Part shown: positions 8,083 to 15,889 of the stretch, piece after piece | Numbering within the stretch: the first letter of the stretch is position 1 | Layout: each line of letters begins with the position of its first letter | Assembly: GCA_018268675.1 (NCBI GenBank) | Contig: JAFDWB010000041.1 | Span: 28,793-92,792 of the forward strand | From: Actinomycetota bacterium | Lineage (GTDB): Bacteria; Actinomycetota; Thermoleophilia; Solirubrobacterales; 70-9 | Direction of reading: 5' to 3' | DNA length: 64,000 nucleotides | Program-made: the position numbers and the translations under genes | The notes under the pieces: model-generated | The model's input: only the letters and a program-made list of their open reading frames with translations | What the model was told of the DNA's origin: nothing | The model's database searches: none

Positions 8083-8583
8083 TCAGCCTGCCTGCCGCGC
8101 GTACATCAGCGACCCCGGCGTGGTCAGGTCCTCCCCGGTCTCCAGCAGCGTCTTCAGGCCGGACAGGATCATCGGCCAGCCGCCCCAGAGTTCGGAGTTG
8201 GCGCCGTCGCCGAGCTGGTCGTGCGTCACCCGCAGCCGGCAGGAGTCCTCGCCCACCGGCTCGATCTCCCAGGTCACCCGCGAGGTGCCTTCGCGCCGCA
8301 CGTCCTCGCTCCAGAGCGCGGTGAAGGTCTGCACGAGGCGCCGCGGCGGGTCGACCTCGACGTTCTCGCCGCTGGCGATGTCGACCACGCCGGGCACCCC
8401 GGAGCGGTACTCCGACCCCGCCGTCCAGTCGGACTCGGTGCCGACGCCGAAGCTGTAGCGCCTCCGCATCTCGCCGTCGGTGATCGCCGCCCAGAGGCGC
8501 TCCGGGCTGGTCTTGATGTAGATCTCGAACACGGTCATCGCGCCGCGCCCGCCGATCACGGTGTAGAGCTGCTCGTCGTTCAT
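8083..8583 (-). CDS. SRPBCC/AHSA1 family protein (cassette 2)
   Basis: A 166-aa START-like protein: FEIYIKTSPERLWAAITD starts the fold, DPPRRLVQTFTALW is the typical central strand, and WEIEPVGEDSCRLRVTHDQL and GGWPMILSGLKTLLETG form the C-terminal strands and helix. It is coupled by an ATGA overlap to its ArsR gene. It converges with cassette 1, the two genes ending 21 bp apart, and is only distantly similar to that paralogue. The ligand is unknown. Confidence 0.85.
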   Translation of the reverse strand: MNDEQLYTVIGGRGAMTVFEIYIKTSPERLWAAITDGEMRRRYSFGVGTESDWTAGSEYRSGVPGVVDIASGENVEVDPPRRLVQTFTALWSEDVRREGTSRVTWEIEPVGEDSCRLRVTHDQLGDGANSELWGGWPMILSGLKTLLETGEDLTTPGSLMYARQAG

Positions 8584-8897
8584 CGTTCCTCCTCCTCGAG
8601 GTCTCGTTTGAGCCCGGTCAGGGCCGCGGCCCAGGGCTCCGCGTACTTGCTCACCCAGCGGTCGTGGACTTCGCGGATCGGCACCGGGTTCAGGAAATGA
8701 AGCTTCTCCCGCCCGCGCCGCCGCGTCGTCACCAGGCCCGCCCCCTCCAGCACCTTCAGGTGCTTGGCGACGCCGAACCTGGACATCGGCAACCGCTGCT
8801 CGAGCGCGCTCAGGGTCTGTCCGTCCTCCTCGAACAGCTCGTCGAGCAGGCGGCGGCGGGTCGGATCCGCCAGGGCCCTGAACACGTCGTCGATCAT
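8580..8897 (-). CDS. ArsR-family transcriptional regulator (cassette 2)
   Basis: A 105-aa winged-helix protein: DDVFRALADPTRRRLLDELF, LPMSRFGVAKHLKVLEGAGLV as the DNA-reading helices and RRRGREKLHFLNP as the wing. This form is typical of ArsR regulators that govern an adjacent SRPBCC gene. The ATG at 8897 was chosen because the -10 hexamer ends 7 nt upstream of it; a start at 8927 would lie inside the operator. The message is therefore probably leaderless. It overlaps the SRPBCC gene by 4 bp. Confidence 0.87.
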   Translation of the reverse strand: MIDDVFRALADPTRRRLLDELFEEDGQTLSALEQRLPMSRFGVAKHLKVLEGAGLVTTRRRGREKLHFLNPVPIREVHDRWVSKYAEPWAAALTGLKRDLEEEER

Positions 8898-8904
8898 GGG
8901 ACCG

Positions 8905-8934
8905 AGAATAGGTGACCAAATGGTCACATGTCAA
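8905..8934 (-). promoter_or_regulatory. ArsR cassette 2 promoter with operator in the spacer
   Basis: On the minus strand a perfect TTGACA (8934-8929) is followed 18 bp later by TATTCT (8910-8905). The spacer holds a perfect 7+7 inverted repeat, GTGACCA-AA-TGGTCAC (8912-8927). Transcription would begin at or next to the A of the ATG at 8897. The layout mirrors the promoter of cassette 1, but the operator sequence is entirely different, so the two repressors should not cross-regulate. Confidence 0.75.
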
Positions 8935-8957
8935 GCGCCCCGCGCCGGGCGCGCGCC

Positions 8958-11318
8958 TCAGCGCATCGGCCGGCGCCTTTTCGGGGCGCGGTGGAGCGGC
9001 TGGTGGACGGGCTCGGCGGGCGGCTCGGGCGGCGGCGGGGGACCGAACTCGAGGCCGTCGGGGCCGAGCTCGACCGCCTCGCCGAAGTGGCAGATGCCCA
9101 CCGGATCGCCGCGCAGCAGCGAGTACCTCGTCCCCGCCCCGGTCACCTCGACCATGATCCGCCGGCCGCGGAAACCGAGCCGGAAGGCGATCCGGTCGAG
9201 CCGTTCCGGCAACCGCGGCGAGAAGCGCAGCACCCCGTCGATGTCGCGGAGGCCGCCGAAGCCGCAGACGGCGGCGATCCAGGTCCCCGCCAGCGAGGCG
9301 ATGTGGAGGCCGTCGCGGCTGTTGTGCTCGAGGTCGTCGAGGTCCATCAGCGCCGCCTCGCCGAAGTAGTCGTAGGCGAGCTCCAGGTGCCCGGTCTCCG
9401 CCGCCAGCACCGCCTGCACGCTCGCCGAGAGCGAGGAGTCGCGCACGGTCAGCGGCTCGTAGTAGGCGAAGTTGCGCGCCTTCTCCTCGGCGGTGAACGC
9501 GTCGCCGCGGACCAGCATCGCCATCACCAGGTCGGCTTGCTTCACCACCTGCTTGCGGTAGAGATCGAAGTACGGGTAGTGGAGGAGGAGCGGGTAGTCC
9601 TCGGGGCCGGTGCGCTCGAAGTCCCAGCGGTCGTGCTTGGTGAAGTTGTCGGACTGCGGGTGGACGCCGAGCTCCTCGTCGTAGGGGATCGACATCGTCT
9701 CCGCCGCATCGCGCCAGGAGGCGACCTCCTCGTGGTCGACCCGCAGCGTCTCGGCGGCGTCCCCGTAGCGCTCGGCGAAGTCGGCCGCGGCGCGCAGGTT
9801 CTTCTGCGCGAGCAGGTTCGTGTAGACGTTGTTGTCGGCGATCGCCGAGTACTCGTCGGGCCCGGTGACGCCGTCGATGCGGAATGCGCCGTGGGAGTCG
9901 TGGTGGCCGAGCGAGCGCCACAGCCGCGCCGTCTCGACCAGCAGCGGCAGCCCCACCCGCTCCTCGAAGTCAGGGTCCTCGTTGATGTCGCAGTAGCGGG
10001 CGACCGCCTGGGCGATGTCGGCGTTGATGTGGAAGGCGGCGGTGCCGGCCGGCCAGTAGGCGCCGCACTCGTCCCCGCTGATCGTCCGCCAGGGGAAGGC
10101 GGCGCCCTCGAGCCCGAGCTCGCGGGCCCGTTCGCGCGCCGTCTCGATCGTCGCCAGCCGCCACTTCAGCGCCTCCGCCGCCGCCTCCGGCGCCGCATAG
10201 CAGAGCAGCGGCAGCACGTAGGCCTCGGTGTCCCAGAAGGTGTGGCCGTCGTAGCCGGGGCCGGTCAGCCCCTTCGCCGGGATTGCCCGCCCCTCGCCGC
10301 GGGCGCTCGCCTGGAGGGCGTGGAAGAGGCCGAAGCGGACCGCCTGCTGCAGCTCCGCGTCGCCATCGAGCTCGACGTCGGCGCGCTCCCAGAAATCGTC
10401 GAGGTAGGCGCGCTGACCGGCGCAGAGGTCCTCCCAGCCGGTGTGCTTGGCCTCGGCGAGCGCCGCCGCCACCTGGTCGCGCATCGCCGGCACCGAGCGC
10501 CGCGCCGACCACCCGTAGGTGACGTACTTGGTGATCGTCAGCGGTTCGCCGGGTGCCGGGGTCGCGTTGATCGTCAGCCGGCCGAGGTCCTCCCACGCCT
10601 CCGCCGGGTCCCACTCGCAGTCGGCCGGGCCGGCGATCTCGTGGCCCATCGCCGCCGCCGCCCGCAGCCGCGACTGCTTGGTGCGGTGGACGAGGACCGC
10701 GCGGGTGCCGTCGGCGACGAATTCCTCCGCCTCGAGCGGCGCTTCCAGCGCGGCGGCGGCACGCGGGTCTTTCGAGATCGCCGGGCGGGGCTCGTTGGCG
10801 ACGAGCTCCGACTGGACGACGACGCGGGTCGGCCCGGCGGTCGGCTCGACCGTGTAGCGGATCGCCATCACCGCGCGCTGGACGAAGGAGACGAGGCGTT
10901 CGGAGACGATCCGCACGGTGCCCCCGGTGGGCGCGCGCCAGAGCACCACGCGGCGCAGGATGCCGGTGCGGAAGTCGACCCGCCGTTCGTGTTCGAGCAG
11001 CTCGCCGTAGCGGATGTCGAAGGGCGAGTCGTCGACCAGCAGCCGGATCACCTTGCCGTTGGTCATGTTGACGACGGTCTCCCCCGCCTCGGGGTAGCCG
11101 TAGCCGGCCTCCGCGTAGGGGAGCGGGCGGGCCTCCCAGAAGGCGTTCAGGTAGGTGCCGGGGAGGCCGTAGGGCTCGCCCTCCTCGAGCGTGCCGCGGA
11201 TCCCGATGTGGCCGTTGGAGAGGGCGAAGACCGACTCGGCGCGGTCGAGCTTCTCGAGGTCGAGGTGGGTTTCCCGGATCCCCCAGGGCTCGACCGTGTA
11301 GCGGGGGTCTTCGATCAC
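8958..11318 (-). CDS. Glycoside hydrolase family 65 disaccharide phosphorylase
   Basis: A 786-aa GH65 enzyme that splits an alpha-glucoside such as maltose, trehalose or kojibiose with phosphate, giving beta-glucose 1-phosphate. The N-terminal beta-sandwich begins with VEPWGIRETHLDL and FALSNGHIGIRG. The (alpha/alpha)6 catalytic domain contains GHTFWDTEAYVLP (about 355) and DGVTGPDEYSA with the general-acid Glu (about 485). A C-terminal beta domain ends the chain. Pairing with a beta-phosphoglucomutase 9 bp upstream in the same operon fits this chemistry. Which disaccharide is used cannot be decided by eye. Confidence 0.88.
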   Translation of the reverse strand: MIEDPRYTVEPWGIRETHLDLEKLDRAESVFALSNGHIGIRGTLEEGEPYGLPGTYLNAFWEARPLPYAEAGYGYPEAGETVVNMTNGKVIRLLVDDSPFDIRYGELLEHERRVDFRTGILRRVVLWRAPTGGTVRIVSERLVSFVQRAVMAIRYTVEPTAGPTRVVVQSELVANEPRPAISKDPRAAAALEAPLEAEEFVADGTRAVLVHRTKQSRLRAAAAMGHEIAGPADCEWDPAEAWEDLGRLTINATPAPGEPLTITKYVTYGWSARRSVPAMRDQVAAALAEAKHTGWEDLCAGQRAYLDDFWERADVELDGDAELQQAVRFGLFHALQASARGEGRAIPAKGLTGPGYDGHTFWDTEAYVLPLLCYAAPEAAAEALKWRLATIETARERARELGLEGAAFPWRTISGDECGAYWPAGTAAFHINADIAQAVARYCDINEDPDFEERVGLPLLVETARLWRSLGHHDSHGAFRIDGVTGPDEYSAIADNNVYTNLLAQKNLRAAADFAERYGDAAETLRVDHEEVASWRDAAETMSIPYDEELGVHPQSDNFTKHDRWDFERTGPEDYPLLLHYPYFDLYRKQVVKQADLVMAMLVRGDAFTAEEKARNFAYYEPLTVRDSSLSASVQAVLAAETGHLELAYDYFGEAALMDLDDLEHNSRDGLHIASLAGTWIAAVCGFGGLRDIDGVLRFSPRLPERLDRIAFRLGFRGRRIMVEVTGAGTRYSLLRGDPVGICHFGEAVELGPDGLEFGPPPPPEPPAEPVHQPLHRAPKRRRPMR

Positions 11319-11327
11319 CGGCGTCCC

Positions 11328-12116
11328 CTACCCGGCGCGCCCCGCGCGGCCGCCCGGCGCCTCGAGGATCAGCTCGGCGAGGTCCGCGACGACGACGTCG
11401 GCGCCGTGCTCGCGGAGCGCCGCGGCGTGGTCGACGCGGTCGACGCCGACGACGTGGCCGAAGTGGCCCGAGCGCCCGGCTTCGACCCCGGAGACGGCGT
11501 CCTCGAAGACGCAGGCGGCGGCGGGCTCGACCCCGAGCGCGGCGGCGCCGGCCAGGAAGGTGTCCGGGGCGGGCTTGCCCTTCAGGTGGCGCTCGTCGGC
11601 GACGACGCCGTCGATCCGCGCCTCGAAGAGATCCTCGATCCCGGCCGCTTCCAGTATCTCCTGGCAGTTGGCACTGGAGGAGACGACGGCGCGCCGCAGC
11701 CCGGCCGCGCGAGCCGCCTCGACGAAGGCGACCGATCCCGGGTAGGCCTCCACCCCTTGCTTGTCGATCAGGTCGAGGACGATGTCGTTCTTGCGGTTGC
11801 CGAGACCGCAGACGGTTTCCGCCTCGGGCGGGTCGGCGGGGGTCCCCTCCGGCAGCTCGATCCCGCGCGCCGCGAGGCAGGAGCGGACGCCGTCGTAGCG
11901 CGGCTTGCCGTCGACGTACTGGTTGTACTCGGCGCCGGGGTCGAAGGGGACGAACTTTTCGCCGCGCTCCTCGGCACGCCGCTCGAGGAAGGCGTCGAAC
12001 ATCTCCTTCCACGCCTTGTCGTGGACGACGGCGGTCTTGGTCAGGACCCCGTCGAGGTCGAAGAGGAGCGCCGTGATCGCCTCGGGCAGATCGAGCTTGG
12101 GAGCGGCGTCGGCCAT
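11328..12116 (-). CDS. pgmB: Beta-phosphoglucomutase family HAD hydrolase
   Basis: A 262-aa HAD-superfamily protein. Motif [14 protein letters not shown] (about residues 16-28) carries the nucleophile Asp and the Asp+2 acid; [12 protein letters not shown] is motif [12 protein letters not shown] is the Lys motif; [13 protein letters not shown] is motif III. The cap domain has the [12 protein letters not shown] segment. The partner GH65 phosphorylase releases beta-glucose 1-phosphate, which this enzyme would convert to glucose 6-phosphate. It is the first gene of the two-gene operon. TAGGGT lies 9 nt before the ATG. Confidence 0.85.
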   Translation of the reverse strand: MADAAPKLDLPEAITALLFDLDGVLTKTAVVHDKAWKEMFDAFLERRAEERGEKFVPFDPGAEYNQYVDGKPRYDGVRSCLAARGIELPEGTPADPPEAETVCGLGNRKNDIVLDLIDKQGVEAYPGSVAFVEAARAAGLRRAVVSSSANCQEILEAAGIEDLFEARIDGVVADERHLKGKPAPDTFLAGAAALGVEPAAACVFEDAVSGVEAGRSGHFGHVVGVDRVDHAAALREHGADVVVADLAELILEAPGGRAGRAG

Positions 12117-12287
12117 CTGCCGCGGACCCTAACGCGCGTGGGCGCCGGGGCCGCGGGTTAACAGCTCCGTTGCATCTCGCCAACGGGCGTTTAACACCGC
12201 CCCGGAGGTTCGTTCTTAGCCTGGCGCCGTCCGGGGCTACACCCGTCCCGTCACCACCGTGTCCCATCCCCGAGCGATAGGAAAGAA

Positions 12288-14318
12288 ATGAAACGGCTTC
12301 CCGTTGTGCTGATCGCCCTGGCGGCCCTTTCGGTGCTCGCCGCCTCGGTCGCGCTGGCCGCCCCTGGCGCGCCGGGCATCCCCGCCCGGCCGGGCGAACA
12401 CCAGCAGACGCTCACCTTCGGCGGACCGAGGACGCCGATCACCCACGTCGTCGAGATCTTCCAGGAGAACGTCTCCTTCGACCATTACTTCGGCACCTAC
12501 CCGAACGCGGCCAACACCGACGGGCAGCCGTTCGAAGCCCTGCCGGGCACGCCGGCGGTCGACGGCCTTCCCCCCGCCACCAGCGCCTCGCTGCCGCCGA
12601 GCCTGCGCCACGCCACCAACCTGCTCACCGAAAACCCGAACGCGGCGCAGCCGCAGCGGCTCAACAGCAGCCCGACCGGCTTGCCGGGGAGCGCCGGCGG
12701 CCAGCTGACCTGCGATCAGGACCACAACTACTCCGACGAGCAGAAGGCGTTCGACAGCGGCCGGATGGACAAGTTCATCGAGAGTCTCGGCAACGGCGGC
12801 GGCAAATCGCCGGCCGGGGCGCCGTGCAACAAGGAAACCGTCATGGACTACTACGACGGCAACACGGTGACCGGGCTCTGGAACTACGCCCAGCATTACG
12901 CGATGAGCGACAACTCCTACGGGACGACGTTCGGCCCGTCCTCGCCGGGGGCGATCAACCTGATCTCCGGCAACATCGGCGACGTCGACATGACCCACAC
13001 CGCCAACAACCCGTCGATCGCGACTCCGACGAGCCCCAACGCGGACCTGACCGCGAACGGCAAAGGCGGTTACGCGCTGACCAGCGACGCCCAGCCTTAC
13101 TGGGACGATTGCTCGACCCGCGACGCGGTCGCGCTGTCGGGCAAGAACATCGGCGACCTGCTGAACGAAGCGGGCCTCTCCTGGGGCTGGTTCGAGGGCG
13201 GCTTCCGGCCGACCACGAGCTACCAGGCGGCGCTGGAAGCGACCGGCCACACCGGCCAGCCGACCAGCACCTTCATCCCCGACGAGTTCAAGGCCGCCGA
13301 ATTCAACAAAGCGGTGCCGCACTCGAGCAACCAGGGCCTCTGCAACGCCGTCAGCCCGGTCGGCGAAGGCCTCGGCGGCACCGGCCAGTGGGGGTACAAG
13401 AACGACTACATCCCCCACCACGAGCCGTTCCAGTACTACGCCTCGACCGCCAACCCGCACCACCTGACGATCCCGACCAACGGCAAGGGCCGCGACACGC
13501 TGGCGGGCCTGGCGACGATCGGGACCGACACGCAGTCCTACGTCGACGGCCAGCCGCAGTTCAACACCCCTAACCACAACTACGACATGAGTGATTTCGA
13601 CCAGCTGATGGCGGCGATCACGAATCACGAACTGCCGCCCTCGGCGATGCCGGCGGTCAGCTTCCTGAAGGCTCCCGGCTACCAGGACGGCCACGCCGCC
13701 TACTCCGACCCGCAGGACGAGCAGGAATTCATCGCCCACACAGTGAACGAGATCATGGCCTCGCCGGACTGGAGGCACACCGCGATCGTGATCAACTACG
13801 ACGACTCCGACGGCTGGTATGACCACGCCAACCCCGGCGTCCTCAACCCGTCCCTGTCGGCAGCCGACAACCTCACCAACACGACGCTCACCGGGGCGAC
13901 CTCGGGACAGTGCGGCCCGAACCCGCAGACGGCGGCGCCGCTGGGCGGGGAACAAGGTCGCTGCGGCCTCGGCCCACGCCTGCCGATGCTCGTGATCTCA
14001 CCGTACGCGAAGAGCAACTCGGTCGATCACAACCTCAGCAACCAGGCCTCGACGATCAATTTCATCGAGTACAACTGGGGCCTCCCGAGCATCCCCGGCT
14101 CCTTCGACCAGGCTCAGGCCAAGGTCGACAGGGCCGAGCGCGTCCCGTTCGACCTCGCCGGCATGTTCCGGTTCAACGGCCAGGCGAACCCCGCCCTGCC
14201 GCTTAACCCGGTGACCGGGCAGCCGGTCGAACTCGAAGAAGGAGCGGAAGGCGAAGAAGGCAACGAATGGTCCGGCCGTGGCGGCGGCAACGGCCGGGGC
14301 GGCCGACAGGGTCGGTAG
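12288..14318 (+). CDS. Secreted phospholipase C/acid phosphatase-type phosphoesterase
   Basis: A 676-aa exported protein of the phosphoesterase family (PF04185; phospholipase C and acid phosphatases). A signal peptide (MKRLPVVLIALAALSVLAA, cleavage near ALA-AP) is followed by the family's first motif, HVVEIFQENVSFDHYFGTYP. Later come NSYGTTFGPSSPGAINLISG, VNYDDSDGWYDH with the metal-binding Asp/His, and GPRLPMLVISPYAK. The C-terminus is a Glu/Gly-rich low-complexity tail. It probably cleaves phosphate esters or phospholipids outside the cell. AGGAAAG stands just before the ATG. Glu codons are mostly GAA, as in other exported proteins of the window. Confidence 0.87.
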   Translation: MKRLPVVLIALAALSVLAASVALAAPGAPGIPARPGEHQQTLTFGGPRTPITHVVEIFQENVSFDHYFGTYPNAANTDGQPFEALPGTPAVDGLPPATSASLPPSLRHATNLLTENPNAAQPQRLNSSPTGLPGSAGGQLTCDQDHNYSDEQKAFDSGRMDKFIESLGNGGGKSPAGAPCNKETVMDYYDGNTVTGLWNYAQHYAMSDNSYGTTFGPSSPGAINLISGNIGDVDMTHTANNPSIATPTSPNADLTANGKGGYALTSDAQPYWDDCSTRDAVALSGKNIGDLLNEAGLSWGWFEGGFRPTTSYQAALEATGHTGQPTSTFIPDEFKAAEFNKAVPHSSNQGLCNAVSPVGEGLGGTGQWGYKNDYIPHHEPFQYYASTANPHHLTIPTNGKGRDTLAGLATIGTDTQSYVDGQPQFNTPNHNYDMSDFDQLMAAITNHELPPSAMPAVSFLKAPGYQDGHAAYSDPQDEQEFIAHTVNEIMASPDWRHTAIVINYDDSDGWYDHANPGVLNPSLSAADNLTNTTLTGATSGQCGPNPQTAAPLGGEQGRCGLGPRLPMLVISPYAKSNSVDHNLSNQASTINFIEYNWGLPSIPGSFDQAQAKVDRAERVPFDLAGMFRFNGQANPALPLNPVTGQPVELEEGAEGEEGNEWSGRGGGNGRGGRQGR

Positions 14319-14340
14319 CCGGCCCGCTGGCACCTCGCGG

Positions 14341-14389
14341 CGCGGCCATCCCCCTCATGCTTCGGCAGTCATGGGGGGGTATGGCCGCG
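14341..14389. repeat. Intergenic palindrome G1 (GGCCATCCCCCTCAT family)
   Basis: Arms of 19-20 nt at 14341-14359 and 14370-14389 (CGCGGCCAT then CCCCCTCATG, and its near complement) around a short loop. The same arm is found at 60176, and a variant at 48129. It stands directly after the phospholipase gene, between convergent genes and 21 bp before palindrome F2. Confidence 0.72.
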
Positions 14390-14401
14390 CCTTGGCCGGC
14401 A

Positions 14402-14460
14402 CCGGCCCTGCGGTGTTCCTTACTTGCCATATGCGCAAGTAAGGAACACGGGAAGGCCGG
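14402..14460. repeat. Intergenic palindrome F2 (GTGTTCCTTACTTG family)
   Basis: Core arms at 14411-14426 and 14436-14451 match at 15 of 16 positions; an outer CCGGCC/GGCCGG stem extends the pairing to 14402-14460. The 9-nt loop CCATATGCG is identical to that of palindrome F3 at 48051, which argues for common descent of the copies. It lies between the convergent phospholipase and threonine aldolase genes. Confidence 0.8.
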
Positions 14461-14509
14461 GGCGGGCCCGGGGCGTCAGCCGGCCCGCCCCGAAGCGCGC
14501 GCTCGATCT

Positions 14510-15538
14510 CTAGGCGATCGCGTCCTTCACCGCAGCCAGAGCCCTTTCCACGCCGGCGCGGTCGACGTCGAGGTGGGTGACGGCGCGGACGCGGCCTTCG
14601 AGGAGGCTCATCTCGACGCCGGCGGCCGCCAGCTTGTCGTGGAGGGCGACGGGGTCGGCGACGTCGAAGATGACGATGTTGGTCTCGACCGTGGTCGGGT
14701 CGATCTCGACGCCCTCGATCCCGGCCAGGCCCTCGGCGAGGAACCTGGCGTTGGCGTGGTCCTCGGCGAGGCGCTCGACGTTGTGCTGGAGGCCGTAGCG
14801 GGCCGCGGCGGCGACGATCCCTCCCTGGCGCATCGAGCCGCCGAGCATCTGCTTGTAGCGCCGCGCTTCCTCGATCAGCTCGGCGGAGCCCGCCAGGCAG
14901 GCGCCGACCGGGGCGCCGAGGCCCTTGGAGAAGTCGATCCAGGCGGTGTCGAAGCCCCCGGCGTAGGCGGCGGCGCTCTCACCGGAGGCGACGGTCGCGT
15001 TCAGCAGGCGGGCGCCGTCGAGGTGGGAGCGGAGGCCGAACTCGCGGGCCACGTCGAGGACCTCCTCGATCTGGGCCAGAGGCCAGACGCGCCCGCCGCC
15101 GAGGTTGGTCGGCTGCTCGACCGTGACCAGGCGCGAGCGCGGTTCGTGGGTGTCGAGCGGGTCGCGCATCCGCGCCCGCAGGGCGGCGCCGTCGAACATC
15201 CCGCCCTCGCCCTCCAGCGCCATCACCATCGCGCCCGCGATCGTCGCCGCGCCCCCCGCCTCGGCGTTCACGGTGTGCGCGAGACGGTGCGCGTACATCT
15301 CGTCGCCGAGCGGCCGGATGTGGAGGCGGATCGCGATCTGGTTGCACATCGAGCCCGAAGGGGCGAAGAGCGCCGCCTCCTGGCCGAGCAGCGCCGCCAC
15401 TTCGTCCTGCAGCGCGTTGACGGTCGGGTCGTGGCCGCGCTGTTCGTCGGCGACCTCGGCGCTCGCCATCGCCTCGCGCATCGCCGCGCTCGGCCGGGTC
15501 TGGGTGTCCGAGTAGAGGTTGACCACGGAGTCGGGCAT
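14510..15538 (-). CDS. ltaE: Low-specificity L-threonine aldolase
   Basis: A PLP-dependent enzyme of 342 aa cleaving L-threonine (and allo-threonine) to glycine and acetaldehyde. Family features are VNLYSDTQTRPSAAMREAM at the start, the ALFAPSGSMCNQIA phosphate loop, the HLDGARLLNA aspartate, and the PLP lysine in DFSKGLGAPVG (about residue 203). Length is normal for the family. TAGGTT lies 6 nt before the ATG with no Shine-Dalgarno, so it is probably leaderless. It stands alone, convergent with the phospholipase gene and divergent from the small gene at 15694. Confidence 0.9.
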   Translation of the reverse strand: MPDSVVNLYSDTQTRPSAAMREAMASAEVADEQRGHDPTVNALQDEVAALLGQEAALFAPSGSMCNQIAIRLHIRPLGDEMYAHRLAHTVNAEAGGAATIAGAMVMALEGEGGMFDGAALRARMRDPLDTHEPRSRLVTVEQPTNLGGGRVWPLAQIEEVLDVAREFGLRSHLDGARLLNATVASGESAAAYAGGFDTAWIDFSKGLGAPVGACLAGSAELIEEARRYKQMLGGSMRQGGIVAAAARYGLQHNVERLAEDHANARFLAEGLAGIEGVEIDPTTVETNIVIFDVADPVALHDKLAAAGVEMSLLEGRVRAVTHLDVDRAGVERALAAVKDAIA

Positions 15539-15693
15539 GGCGGCAACCTAGTGCACGCGGGGCCCGCGGGACCGCCTAAGGGGTCGGCGTTCACAACTAA
15601 GGGGTGGGGCCACGAAAACGCAGGAATTCGCCCGATGTGCGGGGCTTTTCTCAGTCGTACCTTGGACTTGCACACCAAGCGAAAGGGAAGACC

Positions 15694-15882
15694 ATGAACC
15701 CCAACCAGATAAATGTCGCCAACACGATGGTCGCCCAGCACGAGCTGCTCGAGGAGGCCCGCCGGTCGCGCCTCCGGGCCGCCGCCGAGCGCGAGAACGC
15801 GCAGAACCGCGATGGCCGCACCACCTTCCACGCCCACCCGCTCTCCGGGCTGCTCGGGCTCGCCTCGCACGGCAGGCGATAA
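15694..15882 (+). CDS. 62-aa protein coupled to the LuxR regulator
   Basis: A small cytoplasmic protein of 62 residues with a predicted helical centre (QHELLEEARRSRLRAAAER) and a basic end. The ATG at 15694 is preceded by GGGAAG at a suitable distance; the longer upstream frame has no ribosome site. Its TAA is 7 bp before the GTG of the giant LuxR gene, so the two are probably cotranscribed and coupled. The high Arg/Glu content of the helix could support protein or nucleic acid contact. I do not recognise a family. Confidence 0.65.
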   Translation: MNPNQINVANTMVAQHELLEEARRSRLRAAAERENAQNRDGRTTFHAHPLSGLLGLASHGRR

Positions 15883-15889
15883 TCGCCGG

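Noticed and set aside
8928..12161. Long plus-strand frame rich in acidic and basic residues
   Set aside because: Exact antisense of GH65 and pgmB; no family motif, low-complexity composition.
12288..14318. Sulfatase as FGE client
   Set aside because: No CxPxR-like motif; the motifs fit the phospholipase C/acid phosphatase family.
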